From [Clostridium] hylemonae DSM 15053 (GTDB taxonomy: Bacteria; Bacillota; Clostridia; Lachnospirales; Lachnospiraceae): 64,000 nt of DNA. Position 1 is the first letter of the stretch; every line of letters starts with the position of its first letter. The position numbers and the translations under genes are program-made. The stretch covers positions 1,364,001 to 1,428,000 of the forward strand of contig NZ_CP036524.1 of NCBI RefSeq assembly GCF_008281175.1, given 5' to 3'. Under the pieces are notes generated by a model. That model saw nothing but the letters and a program-made list of their open reading frames with translations. It did no database searches and had not been told where the DNA came from. Shown here one piece after another: positions 42,673 to 51,034 of the stretch.

Positions 42673-45672
42673 ATGAAAAGATTAAAGAGATGGCTTGCTC
42701 TCGTTCTGGCAGTCGCCCTGCTGGGAGCCAATGTAGTATATTCCATGGGCAGTGAACTTAAGGCGAACGAGATAGAGCAGGAGCAGCAGGCAGCACAGCC
42801 GGAGAATACGGGCGGACAAGAACAGCAGACATTTACTTCAGACGGCGTGAGCGTGGAGGTGACAGACTCCGGGACAGAGACGGCAGAGCAGACGGAAGAG
42901 CCCGCCAGCCGGCAGTCCGCGCAGCTGCAGCAGACTCCGCAGGATCCGGAACCGGTACAGCCGGAGAACACGGATCCGGCCGGCGGTGAAAATAATACGG
43001 CTGATGCAGTCCGGTACAAGGTGACCGTCAAGGCGTCCGGCGGCGGTTTCGGAAAAGTGGAAGTAACAAACAAAGGAGTGCCGGCAGAATCAGACCTGAG
43101 CCGGGATTATGAGATACAGGCAGATGAGGCGTCTTCCGTAAGTCTGACGGTCACGCCGGAGGAAGGCTATACGGTGGAGACGGTGAAGGCCAACGGAAAC
43201 GCGCTGGCAGCGTCCGGCACGGAAGGGAAAGCATCTGTATATGAGATCACTGAGATAGCGGAAGATAAGGTGATCGAGATCTCCTTTGCGGCGGAAGCTC
43301 CGGCGGTAAGTCCGATGAGCTTGTCCGCCGAAGACAGGGCTTTAGAAGCGCCGTCCGGAAATTATACGGTCACGTATAAAGTTGCGGGCCAGTTCCAGAA
43401 CGCGTACGTGCTCACGAAGGGCAGCGACGGGAAATCATATACGACAGATGCGATAAGCTGTGAGAAGAGACTGACTTCCTTTGGAGTCTGGCTCAAAACA
43501 AAGTCGGGCACAGTTGTGATGCCGGTCACGATGACGCTGGCCAATGACGTGACAGGAACTGATATGGACGGCAATCCGGTCAGATATACACGGGGAACAG
43601 TGATATCGAAGCTGGACGGCAAAAATGCCAAGGTAGTCATGCCATACAGCCATACCTATTTTAAGGCGGATTCTAATATTCAGATAGAAGTGACACCGGC
43701 AGAAGAAGCCACATATAACGTGACATATCATGTGGCGGACGGATACAGAGATGAGTACACGCTTACCGGAAACGGCGCGTCAGGGCTGGACTTTACAAAA
43801 TATTCTCAGTGGTGCAGCAGCCGTTTCACTTCTTTCGGCGTATGGCTGAAAGCGGGGAAGAGCCAGGTGATGCCGGTTTCGATGACTTTATTGAGTGAGG
43901 CGCACGGTACAGATGACAGAGGGAACCCGGTAACTTTTGCAAAGGGGAGCGTGATCTCGGAGTTAAGAGAGAGCAGTAATGGCCAGGTTGGCGCCTATGT
44001 GACGAACGGATTTAATTTTGTATATTTTGAGCCAGACGCTGACATTCACATTCAGGTGGAACCGGCGCTGTTTAAAGTCCACACGCAGCATTTTCTGGAG
44101 CAGCTGGACGGAAATTACAAGCTTGAGAGTGATGTGGAAGGGGAAGTGTATGCTCCGGGCACAGAGGTGAAGGCAGAACAGGCAGAATATACGGGGTTTA
44201 CTTACAGCCCGGACGCCGAAGGTACGGTTGCAAAAGGTACGGTGACCGGTTTGAAAAGCCTCGTACTGAAGCTATACTATAAAAGGAACGTTCACGAAGT
44301 GACTTATGAGATCGACGGAAAAGCAGACGCAGTGAAAGAGACGTACAAATATGGCGAGAATGTCAGCCTCAGGGCAGTGCCTGCAAAGGCGGGGTATGAT
44401 TTTGACGGATGGAATGTAAAACAGGACTTTGCCATGCCGGACGAAGATGTTGTCATATATGGTGGTTTTGTGGCCAGAGGCGACACACCTTACAGGGTAG
44501 AGCATTATAAAGAAGGACTGGACGGCAGATATACGCTGGAAGACAGCGATATTGAGCACAAGACCGGCGGGACCGATACAGAGACGACAGCAGTGCCCGC
44601 TGATTTTGAAGGATTTACCTATAATCCGGACGCAGGGGACAGCAAGACGACAGGAACGATCAGCGCAGAGGACGAACTTGTATTAAAGCTGTACTATGAC
44701 CGGAACAGCTATAAGGTCATCTATCAGCAGCCGGACGGACAGCGTATCGGTGAGCCGGATACGTATCTGTATGGGGAAGAGACGGGAGACCTCAAAGAAG
44801 CTCCGGCAAAGACCGGGTACACGTTCGGGGGCTGGAACACCGACGCGCTTCCCGCTTTGATGCCCGCCGGGGACGTTATCGTGGAGGGAAGTTACAGTAT
44901 CAACAGTTACTCGGTTACGTATGTGGTTGACGGCGAGATATACAGCCAGCCTGAACTGTATGAATATGGCAGCACCGTCATCCCGGTACCGGAACCGCTC
45001 AGGAGGGGCAGCAGTTTCAGCGGATGGGACCGTCCTTTCAACTTTAAGATGCCTGCGGAAAATATTGTGATCGAAGGTACATTTAAGGTCAACGATTACA
45101 ACTATAAAATTCAGTATTATTACGGAAATATCCTGGATGAATCGCAGAGTATAACAGATCAGGCCGAATACGGCACTACCGTTGCGGCGCCTGCGCCGGA
45201 GACCGTTGTATATGAGGGCCGGGGCTATAAACTGCCGGACGGCGGTGTGTATGAGATCCAGGTCAGTGATGAACCGGAGGAAAACGTTATCAATGTGACA
45301 TATGAGGCGGCCAGCGCAAGTACAGCGGCATCTTCACCGGCGGGGCCGGCTTCACCTTCAGCGCCGGCTTCGGATAACGGGGCTGTGACGCCTGCCGGTG
45401 TCATACAGACGATCTTTGAACCGGTCACAGCGCTGGCGGAAAAGGTGGCAGACCGGGTTGAGGATTACCAGAAGACAGTCCAGAGTGCAGATGAGGATGT
45501 CCCGCTGGCAAACGGTGAGACGCCGCCGGTACAGAGTCAGTGCATCCTGCATTTCCTTATCCTTCTTGCCGCGTTTGCTATAGAGCTTTTCTATATCAGA
45601 AACAGAAAGAGAGAGCAGCTAAGATATTACGCGGGACAGGGAGTGTCAGCGAAGGCAGAACTGGATGATTAA
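42673..45672 (+). CDS. Large repeat-rich surface protein (InlB B-repeat/MucBP-like), C-terminal membrane anchor
   Basis: A 999-residue exported protein: signal peptide (1-24), a Gln/Glu/Pro-rich stretch to about 115, a beta-rich domain (about 116-205), two tandem copies of a ~117-residue module (about 229-346 and 347-464) sharing RFTSFGVWLK, VMPV-MTL and GTD--GNPV, then alternating MucBP-like units (YRVEHYKEGLDGRYTLEDS, GFTYNPDAGDS---G) and InlB B-repeat (Listeria-Bacteroides) units (VTYEIDG, Y-YG, AKAGYDFDGWN). A Ser/Ala/Pro linker precedes one C-terminal membrane helix (about 957-975) and a basic tail. No LPxTG motif is seen. It probably mediates adhesion to host or mucus. AAGGAG lies 10 nt before the ATG. 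Confidence 0.85.
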   Translation: MKRLKRWLALVLAVALLGANVVYSMGSELKANEIEQEQQAAQPENTGGQEQQTFTSDGVSVEVTDSGTETAEQTEEPASRQSAQLQQTPQDPEPVQPENTDPAGGENNTADAVRYKVTVKASGGGFGKVEVTNKGVPAESDLSRDYEIQADEASSVSLTVTPEEGYTVETVKANGNALAASGTEGKASVYEITEIAEDKVIEISFAAEAPAVSPMSLSAEDRALEAPSGNYTVTYKVAGQFQNAYVLTKGSDGKSYTTDAISCEKRLTSFGVWLKTKSGTVVMPVTMTLANDVTGTDMDGNPVRYTRGTVISKLDGKNAKVVMPYSHTYFKADSNIQIEVTPAEEATYNVTYHVADGYRDEYTLTGNGASGLDFTKYSQWCSSRFTSFGVWLKAGKSQVMPVSMTLLSEAHGTDDRGNPVTFAKGSVISELRESSNGQVGAYVTNGFNFVYFEPDADIHIQVEPALFKVHTQHFLEQLDGNYKLESDVEGEVYAPGTEVKAEQAEYTGFTYSPDAEGTVAKGTVTGLKSLVLKLYYKRNVHEVTYEIDGKADAVKETYKYGENVSLRAVPAKAGYDFDGWNVKQDFAMPDEDVVIYGGFVARGDTPYRVEHYKEGLDGRYTLEDSDIEHKTGGTDTETTAVPADFEGFTYNPDAGDSKTTGTISAEDELVLKLYYDRNSYKVIYQQPDGQRIGEPDTYLYGEETGDLKEAPAKTGYTFGGWNTDALPALMPAGDVIVEGSYSINSYSVTYVVDGEIYSQPELYEYGSTVIPVPEPLRRGSSFSGWDRPFNFKMPAENIVIEGTFKVNDYNYKIQYYYGNILDESQSITDQAEYGTTVAAPAPETVVYEGRGYKLPDGGVYEIQVSDEPEENVINVTYEAASASTAASSPAGPASPSAPASDNGAVTPAGVIQTIFEPVTALAEKVADRVEDYQKTVQSADEDVPLANGETPPVQSQCILHFLILLAAFAIELFYIRNRKREQLRYYAGQGVSAKAELDD

Positions 45673-45691
45673 ACGTATTATAAATGACGGA

Positions 45692-45733
45692 CAGGGACGG
45701 ATAATGTGTGACGCATTGCCGTCCCTGCTTTTT
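45692..45733 (+). terminator. Intrinsic terminator after the surface protein gene
   Basis: CAGGGACGG and CCGTCCCTG form a 9-bp stem with a CAATG/ATAATG-type inner pairing, followed by CTTTTT. Confidence 0.88.
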
Positions 45734-45858
45734 ACTCCAAAGGAATGTTCCAGATAAAAGAGCAGGGCAGTTTAAGTAATGATACTGAAATTAAGTGAAT
45801 CAGAAGTATAAGTATGATATAATAATTACTTGAAATAAAAATGCAAGGGGACTTTTAC

Positions 45859-47523
45859 ATGAAAGAAAATAAAATAAGAAAACGGCTTGTCCTGTTTATG
45901 ACTGCCGCTGCTGTAATGTCCTTTATTGTCGTTATGGTGCTTGCCTGCCGTTCAGGAAGGGGAGACAGCGCACGTTACGAAAAAGCCGAAAGGCGTTATA
46001 TGGACAAAGGCGTGAGCGTTCTTCAAGAAGACGGGAGAGAGGAAGTGAAAGAGTACCCCTGCCGTTCGGACGGAAAAGAAGGATATTTTTATTATAAACT
46101 GCCGGAGGATATAGAGGATAATGCGGTGCTCGTACTGCCGAATGTGTATCAGAAAATAGAAGTGACGCTTAACGGAAAGCTTCTTTATACATATGGCATG
46201 GATCAAGATTCGCCTTATTATATGGAGGCACGTCTCAACTGTGCGGTCAGACTGCCTGACGGATCCGGCGGCCGGGAATTGGAGATACATCTTGTGAATA
46301 CGGAGAAAATGGGGAAGGCGTCGCTGCAGCAGGGATATCTCACAACAGCGGGGGAACTGTCGGACAGCTTACTGGCCGATAATTTATGGGCCTTTTTATT
46401 CTGTGTGCTGACTGCTATGACAGGAATGTGTATTTTGGCCGTTTCGCTTTGGCAGTATATAGGAAAAGCAGGCGATCTGTCCAGGATCTTTTTCTGCCTT
46501 GGGCAGTTTGCCCTTCTGTCGGCTGTGTGGGTATTTACCGATTCAGGCCTGCCCCAGCTTATATTTAATAACAGCCAGGGGCTGATGGTACTGTCCTTTG
46601 AAGTGTTTATGCTCATGCCCGTGCCTCTGCTTCAGTTTGTACAGCTTGTATGCGAGTACAGCCGCAGGGCGCTGCGTGTACTGGTGACAGGTTACATTGT
46701 GAATTTCTTTTTGCAGAATGCGGCATATGCACTTAAGCTTTCAGATTTTAAGAAGATGGTATATCTGACTCATATAGTAATGGTCGCCAGCATCACAGCG
46801 ATCATATATTTTATATTAAAAGAGGCGAGAAACAGACATTCCATGTATGCGAAATGGGTGCTGGCAGGAGTCGGCATATTTGCAGGTTTTGCCTGTATGT
46901 CTCTTGTGAGCTATTATGTGACTGGAGGCATTCAGAACGAAAAGTTTTTTATAACAGGCTTCTTTATTTTTCTCGCTGTTCTCATCATACTTGCCACACT
47001 CAAATTTCAGGAGTTTTCTAAAGAATCTGCCCGGGCAGCGGTGCTGAAAGAACTGGCTTACAAAGATATGATGACGGGGATCGGCAACCGCACCCTGTAC
47101 GAAGAGCATATAGCGGTGTATGAAAGCGCACCGCGGCCAGAAGCTGCTGCTGTCATTATTCTGGATATCAACAATCTGAAGGATGTGAACGACCGGTTTG
47201 GGCACAGGGCGGGAGATGAGCTGCTCATATTGGCAGCCCGGTGTCTCAGAGAAGCTTTCGGGATCCGGGGAACGTACTACCGAATCGGAGGAGACGAGTT
47301 TGCCGTTATTCTGAAAGAGGCAGATGCCGGGGAGGAAGAATGCCGCAGACTGCTGGGGAGGTGTATTGAGAAGAACAATGCCGGCCGGGAGATCAGACTG
47401 TCGGTCTCCATGGGCTATGCCGCACCAGACGCGGGAAAGGGTGCGGCGCATATACGGGAACTCATAGAGAAGGCAGATGCCAGGATGTACGAAGAGAAGA
47501 GACGGTATCATGCCGGCCGGTAG
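45859..47523 (+). CDS. Membrane diguanylate cyclase (GGDEF) with extracellular sensor and multi-TM region
   Basis: A 554-residue protein. Residues ~12-32 are a membrane helix, ~35-175 an extracellular region rich in beta strands (ending in LNGKLLYTYGMDQDSPYY and RELEIHLVNTE, like the galactose-binding-like sensor of 7TMR-DISM proteins), then seven hydrophobic helices to about 385 and a C-terminal GGDEF domain with the active-site RIGGDEFAVIL and the substrate-binding DINNLKDVNDRFGHRAGDELL. It should make cyclic di-GMP in response to an external ligand. ATG 45859 follows AAGGGGAC; ATG 45841 precedes that site. An extended -10 (TGATATAAT, 45815-45823) lies upstream. Confidence 0.9.
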   Translation: MKENKIRKRLVLFMTAAAVMSFIVVMVLACRSGRGDSARYEKAERRYMDKGVSVLQEDGREEVKEYPCRSDGKEGYFYYKLPEDIEDNAVLVLPNVYQKIEVTLNGKLLYTYGMDQDSPYYMEARLNCAVRLPDGSGGRELEIHLVNTEKMGKASLQQGYLTTAGELSDSLLADNLWAFLFCVLTAMTGMCILAVSLWQYIGKAGDLSRIFFCLGQFALLSAVWVFTDSGLPQLIFNNSQGLMVLSFEVFMLMPVPLLQFVQLVCEYSRRALRVLVTGYIVNFFLQNAAYALKLSDFKKMVYLTHIVMVASITAIIYFILKEARNRHSMYAKWVLAGVGIFAGFACMSLVSYYVTGGIQNEKFFITGFFIFLAVLIILATLKFQEFSKESARAAVLKELAYKDMMTGIGNRTLYEEHIAVYESAPRPEAAAVIILDINNLKDVNDRFGHRAGDELLILAARCLREAFGIRGTYYRIGGDEFAVILKEADAGEEECRRLLGRCIEKNNAGREIRLSVSMGYAAPDAGKGAAHIRELIEKADARMYEEKRRYHAGR

Positions 47524-47526
47524 TTC

Positions 47527-48285
47527 TTACCGGGAGTTGTCGGGAAAGACTGTGATCTCAAAGCTGTTGCGGTCGCCCCGGTATCTGGCCAGGGAATACT
47601 CGATCGGTTTGCCGTAGGCATTATAGCCGGTTGAGGTAAAGAACTGGATAGGCTTGCCCTTTTTTATGTCAAGATATTGTTCATCCCGGGAGTCAGCCTC
47701 CACAGCTTCCACTATTCTGTTAACACGGAAGACACTCGTCTCTTTCCGTTCGTTCAGGATGCTGTACAGACGTTCTTTTTCCAGGTCATGGGACAGTATA
47801 AAACTGCAGTCATCGTACGGCAGGAAGGTCTCTATCGTGACGATCGGTTCATCATTGGCCAGTCTCTTGCGGTGAAGGTAAATGACAGAATCTTTTCCTT
47901 TCAGCTCAAGACTTGCGGCGGTTTTTGCGCCCGCCTTCTGTACCTCAAGTTTCAGCACCTCTGTGCTGGGAGTCATGCCGGCCCTCAGGATCTGGTCGTT
48001 AAAGCTCTCCAGCTTTTTAATAAAGTCCTGGCTTATTTTGGGCTGGGAGACAAAGGTGCCCTTGCTTTTGATCCGGTAAAGCCATCCTTCCTGAACGAGT
48101 TCAGTGACGGCCTGCCGGACTGTTGTGCGGCTGATCTGGAATGTATCGCTCAGCTCCTTTTCCGTCGGGATAAGACTGCCCACTTTATACGTGCCGTTTC
48201 GGATCTCTTCCATGATCAGTTTCTTCAGCTGGAAGTACAGGGGGACAGGTGTGGATTTGTCAATTTTGGATGCATTAGTCAACAT
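47527..48285 (-). CDS. GntR/HutC family transcriptional regulator (UTRA domain), copy 1
   Basis: A 252-residue regulator with an N-terminal winged helix (PVPLYFQLKKLIMEEIRNGTYKVGSLIPTEKELSDTFQISRTTVRQAVTELVQEGWLYRIKSKGTFV) and a C-terminal UTRA ligand-binding domain ending PIEYSLARYRGDRNSFEITV. UTRA domains bind small sugars, sugar phosphates or amines. It is a paralog of the divergent regulator 200 nt away; the DNA-recognition helices are nearly the same (ISRTT-RQA). Its own promoter overlaps one of the four related operators, so it is probably autoregulated and controls the catabolic island. It converges with the diguanylate cyclase gene with only 3 nt between stops. Confidence 0.94.
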   Translation of the reverse strand: MLTNASKIDKSTPVPLYFQLKKLIMEEIRNGTYKVGSLIPTEKELSDTFQISRTTVRQAVTELVQEGWLYRIKSKGTFVSQPKISQDFIKKLESFNDQILRAGMTPSTEVLKLEVQKAGAKTAASLELKGKDSVIYLHRKRLANDEPIVTIETFLPYDDCSFILSHDLEKERLYSILNERKETSVFRVNRIVEAVEADSRDEQYLDIKKGKPIQFFTSTGYNAYGKPIEYSLARYRGDRNSFEITVFPDNSR

Positions 48286-48323
48286 ATGAAAACTCCTATC
48301 TGATTTATCGTCATAAATGTAAT

Positions 48324-48366
48324 TATGTTATATCATTATGATATCATTTGAAATGCAGGAGGTCAA
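48324..48366 (-). promoter_or_regulatory. Promoter of GntR copy 1 with operator O1
   Basis: On the minus strand TTGACC (48361-48366), 17 nt, TATCAT (48338-48343). The plus-strand element 48324-48347, TATGTTATATCATTA then TGATATCAT, overlies this -10 and matches the element at 49289-49312 at 22 of 24 positions. Confidence 0.8.
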
Positions 48367-48426
48367 GAAAATAAAACAGTATCCGCCGAAAGGAATTGGC
48401 AAGGTGAAATAGAATGCAAATATGCG

Positions 48427-48455
48427 TTGCCTTTTGGAAGAAAATAGAATAATAT
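48427..48455 (+). promoter_or_regulatory. Promoter of GntR copy 2
   Basis: TTGCCT (48427-48432), 17 nt, TAATAT (48450-48455). No copy of the operator element overlaps it. Confidence 0.55.
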
Positions 48456-48492
48456 AAAAGAGTAAGGTTGAGTTAGAGAAAGGATATCAAAT

Positions 48493-49239
48493 ATGAATCA
48501 GTTTTCAAAAGAGAGTATCGATAAAAACACACCGGTGCCGATGTACTACCAGTTAAAGAAAATAATACTGGATATGATAAGGGAGGGCAAACTGAAACCG
48601 GGCGATATGATTCCTACAGAACTGGAGCTTAGCGATATATTTGGAATCAGCAGGACAACAACCAGGCAGGCGATTATGGAACTGGTAATGGAAGGGCAGC
48701 TTTACCGTATTAAGAGTAAGGGTACTTTCGTTGCTGAAAAAAGAGTGATACAGGATTTTACAAATGTTATCCGGGCTTCCCATAATTTACTGCAGTCACA
48801 GAATGTCAAAACGACTACAAAGGTGCTGGAGCTGTCGGTCATAAAGGCAAACGACCTTGTGAGCAGGATGCTTCAGCAGAGAGAAGGAGAAGATGTGATA
48901 CATCTGCGCAGACTCCGTTTTGTGAACGATGAGCCGAATGTTCTGGCAGATGCGTATCTCCCTATGTGCTGCAGGGACATGCTGGACAGAGATATGAATA
49001 AGACGGGTTTGTATGAGTTTCTCGATCAAAGTGCAGAGACGACGCCGGTCAAAGCGGTCAGGGAGCTGGAAGCCATCTCTGCGGAGGAAAGTGAGGCGGA
49101 ACTGCTAGGAATCAAGGAGGGCGACCCGATCCAGCTGACGACATCTGTAACTTATACAAAAGAAGGGAAACCGATCGAGTATTCTATTGCCAGATTCAGG
49201 GGTGACCGGAATGTGTTCCGCTGTGAAGTGAATATATAG
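48493..49239 (+). CDS. GntR/HutC family transcriptional regulator (UTRA domain), copy 2
   Basis: A 248-residue regulator with winged helix (PVPMYYQLKKIILDMIREGKLKPGDMIPTELELSDIFGISRTTTRQAIMELVMEGQLYRIKSKGTFV) and UTRA domain (ending PIEYSIARFRGDRNVFRCEV). Similarity to copy 1 extends over the full length, but the ligand domains differ more than the DNA-binding parts, so the two may read the same operators and answer to different inducers, or form mixed dimers. It is first in line before the VOC and transporter genes but is separated from them by a hairpin and a new promoter. Confidence 0.94.
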   Translation: MNQFSKESIDKNTPVPMYYQLKKIILDMIREGKLKPGDMIPTELELSDIFGISRTTTRQAIMELVMEGQLYRIKSKGTFVAEKRVIQDFTNVIRASHNLLQSQNVKTTTKVLELSVIKANDLVSRMLQQREGEDVIHLRRLRFVNDEPNVLADAYLPMCCRDMLDRDMNKTGLYEFLDQSAETTPVKAVRELEAISAEESEAELLGIKEGDPIQLTTSVTYTKEGKPIEYSIARFRGDRNVFRCEVNI

Positions 49240-49250
49240 TTGTATGGAAA

Positions 49251-49274
49251 AAGGAAATTCAGATGAATTTCCTT
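49251..49274 (+). terminator. Hairpin after GntR copy 2
   Basis: AAGGAAATTC and GAATTTCCTT form a perfect 10-bp stem with a 4-nt AGAT loop; only a short TTTAC follows. Confidence 0.6.
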
Positions 49275-49312
49275 TACAAAATACTGTATATGTTATATCA
49301 TTACGATATAAT
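49273..49312 (+). promoter_or_regulatory. Promoter of the VOC gene with operator O2
   Basis: TTTACA (49273-49278), 17 nt, TATCAT (49296-49301). The operator element (49289-49312, TATGTTATATCATTA then CGATATAAT) covers the -10. Confidence 0.78.
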
Positions 49313-49351
49313 GATGAATTGCTATATGGACAAATTAAATGGAGGTAAGAT

Positions 49352-49759
49352 ATGGGTGAGATAAAGCTGGACGGCCTGGCTCACATAGGTCTGTATGTCA
49401 ATAATATTGAGAGGACGCTGGAGTTTTACATGGAGAAACTGGATTTTGAACTGATCCACGAAGCAGTAAATGAGATTCCGGAAGGAGAAGTCCTTGTTAA
49501 ATTTATTCAGAATGGTTCGTGCATGCTGGAACTTGTACAGTTTCCATATACTATAAAAAGGGAAGATGGATGGTTTGACCACATTTCCATAGCAGTACAT
49601 GATCTGGACAAGGTGATGGAGCATTTAAGACAGAAGGGGATCATATTTGAGGAAGGCAGTTATACAGAGGCTTTGAATGTCTTCCCGCCGAAAGGCTCCA
49701 GATGGGTCTTCTTCAGAGGCCCTGACGGGGAGCATATCGAGTTGAATGAAAGAATGTGA
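49352..49759 (+). CDS. VOC (glyoxalase/bleomycin resistance) family protein
   Basis: A 135-residue vicinal-oxygen-chelate protein with the usual paired beta-alpha-beta-beta-beta units. The first half has LAHIGLYVNNIERTLEFYMEKLDFEL with a candidate metal His; the second has FDHISIAVHDLDKVMEHLRQKGI and the C-terminal FFRGPDGEHIELNE with a Glu ligand. VOC enzymes act as glyoxalases, epimerases, isomerases or dioxygenases. In this setting an isomerase/epimerase step on a sugar-derived intermediate or detoxification of a reactive carbonyl are both reasonable. GGAGGTAAGAT precedes the ATG. It has its own operator-controlled promoter. Confidence 0.88.
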   Translation: MGEIKLDGLAHIGLYVNNIERTLEFYMEKLDFELIHEAVNEIPEGEVLVKFIQNGSCMLELVQFPYTIKREDGWFDHISIAVHDLDKVMEHLRQKGIIFEEGSYTEALNVFPPKGSRWVFFRGPDGEHIELNERM

Positions 49760-49812
49760 TATGGTAAAAATGCACAAAATGTAAAAAACATATAAAAACA
49801 TATAGTTCACAA

Positions 49813-49863
49813 TTGACAAAATGGTTAAATAGAAATATAATATGTCATAACAATACTATATAG
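49813..49863 (+). promoter_or_regulatory. Promoter of the sugar transporter operon with operator O3
   Basis: TTGACA (49813-49818), 17 nt, TATAAT (49836-49841). From the last -10 base on (49841-49863) TATGTCATAACAATACTATA matches O1 at about 16 of 21 positions, lying over the transcript start. Confidence 0.72.
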
Positions 49864-49910
49864 TAACGTCATCATTTTAACGAAACGGAAGATCAAAAGG
49901 AGGAAAAACT

Positions 49911-50975
49911 ATGAAATTGAAAAAAGTGTTGTCAGTGGTACTGGCAAGTATTATGGTTCTCGGTCTGGCTGCCTGTGGGAACAAGGAGTCGGCAGATTCT
50001 GAAAAAGAAGGGGGTAAAGATAAAGAAGAGTATGACATCGTCTACCTGTCTCCATCGACAGAATCGGAGTATTGGCAGTATGCGGAGATCGGTATGAGGA
50101 ACGCGATCGCTGATATAGAAAAAAAGGAAGGCATTAAGATCAATTTCTCGGTGAGCGGTCCTGCCTCCGAATCAGAGACAGACGCCTATATAAAAGCATA
50201 TGAAAGTGTCATTGCATCCTCACCTGATGCCATTATTACAGCGACACTGGCTCCGGACGGCACAGTTCCAAAGACGCAGGAAGCCAAGGATGCGGGAATC
50301 TATGTCAACTTTGTGAGTATGGGGCTTGAAGGAGGCGATTCCAACGATTATGGAGATTATTACGGCGTGCATTATTACTGTGACAATACGACCATCGGGG
50401 AAACTGCCGCCCAGTCTATGCTGGATGGCCTGGAAGCAAACAATATAGAGCCAAAGGGCAAGATCGGCATGCACATGTCCGTTGTCGTAGAGACACTGGA
50501 AGAGCGGATGGACGGATTTAAAGCTTATATGGCAGAACACGCGCCTGACATCGAATGTCTTGATACACTCTACAATGAAAATGATGTCAACAATGCACAG
50601 TCAAATGTGGAGACACAGATCTCTACATACGGGGATGAACTGATCGGACTTTACGGTGGAAACAATGTGTCAGGCGACGGCATTGCACTCGGACTTAAAA
50701 ATGCAGGAAGCGGAAACAAGATCCTCGGTATCGGCGTGGACTCCGACAGCCTGGAGATCGAGGCGCTGGAGGCAGGAAATCTTTACGCTATTATTGTTCA
50801 GACACCATATGACCAGGGATATAAGGCGGTTGAGAATGCGGTGGAATACTTACAGACCGGTGAGAACTCTGAGAGTGAAAAGCATATCAACTGTCCGTCA
50901 CAGGCGGTAACAAAAGAGAACATGGACACTGAGGAGAGCAAGGCTTTACTCGATCCGACGATACTCAAAAAATAG
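49911..50975 (+). CDS. Sugar ABC transporter substrate-binding lipoprotein (periplasmic-binding protein 4 type)
   Basis: A 354-residue lipoprotein (lipobox GLAAC, Cys22) followed by an acidic linker and a type I binding-protein fold related to RbsB/AlsB/LsrB. Typical elements are IVYLSPSTESEYWQYAEIGMRNAI near the start, SSPDAIITATLAPDGTVPKTQEAKDAGI, and GIGVDSDSLEIEALEAGNLYAIIVQTPYDQGYKAVENAV near the end. Such proteins capture pentoses, hexoses or sugar-like signals. It is the first gene of the operon with the RbsA- and RbsC-type genes. AAGGAGG precedes the ATG. Confidence 0.93.
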   Translation: MKLKKVLSVVLASIMVLGLAACGNKESADSEKEGGKDKEEYDIVYLSPSTESEYWQYAEIGMRNAIADIEKKEGIKINFSVSGPASESETDAYIKAYESVIASSPDAIITATLAPDGTVPKTQEAKDAGIYVNFVSMGLEGGDSNDYGDYYGVHYYCDNTTIGETAAQSMLDGLEANNIEPKGKIGMHMSVVVETLEERMDGFKAYMAEHAPDIECLDTLYNENDVNNAQSNVETQISTYGDELIGLYGGNNVSGDGIALGLKNAGSGNKILGIGVDSDSLEIEALEAGNLYAIIVQTPYDQGYKAVENAVEYLQTGENSESEKHINCPSQAVTKENMDTEESKALLDPTILKK

Positions 50976-50989
50976 AGACAAAAAGTGTA

Positions 50990-51020
50990 TCAGGCCGCCG
51001 TCATCTGTGCGGCGGCCTGA
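50990..51020 (+). other. Intercistronic hairpin between binding protein and ATPase genes
   Basis: TCAGGCCGCCG and CGGCGGCCTGA form a perfect 11-bp GC-rich stem with a 9-nt loop and no T tract. Hairpins here often protect the upstream binding-protein mRNA, giving more binding protein than membrane components. Confidence 0.7.
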
Positions 51021-51034
51021 GTGTACAGGAAAGA

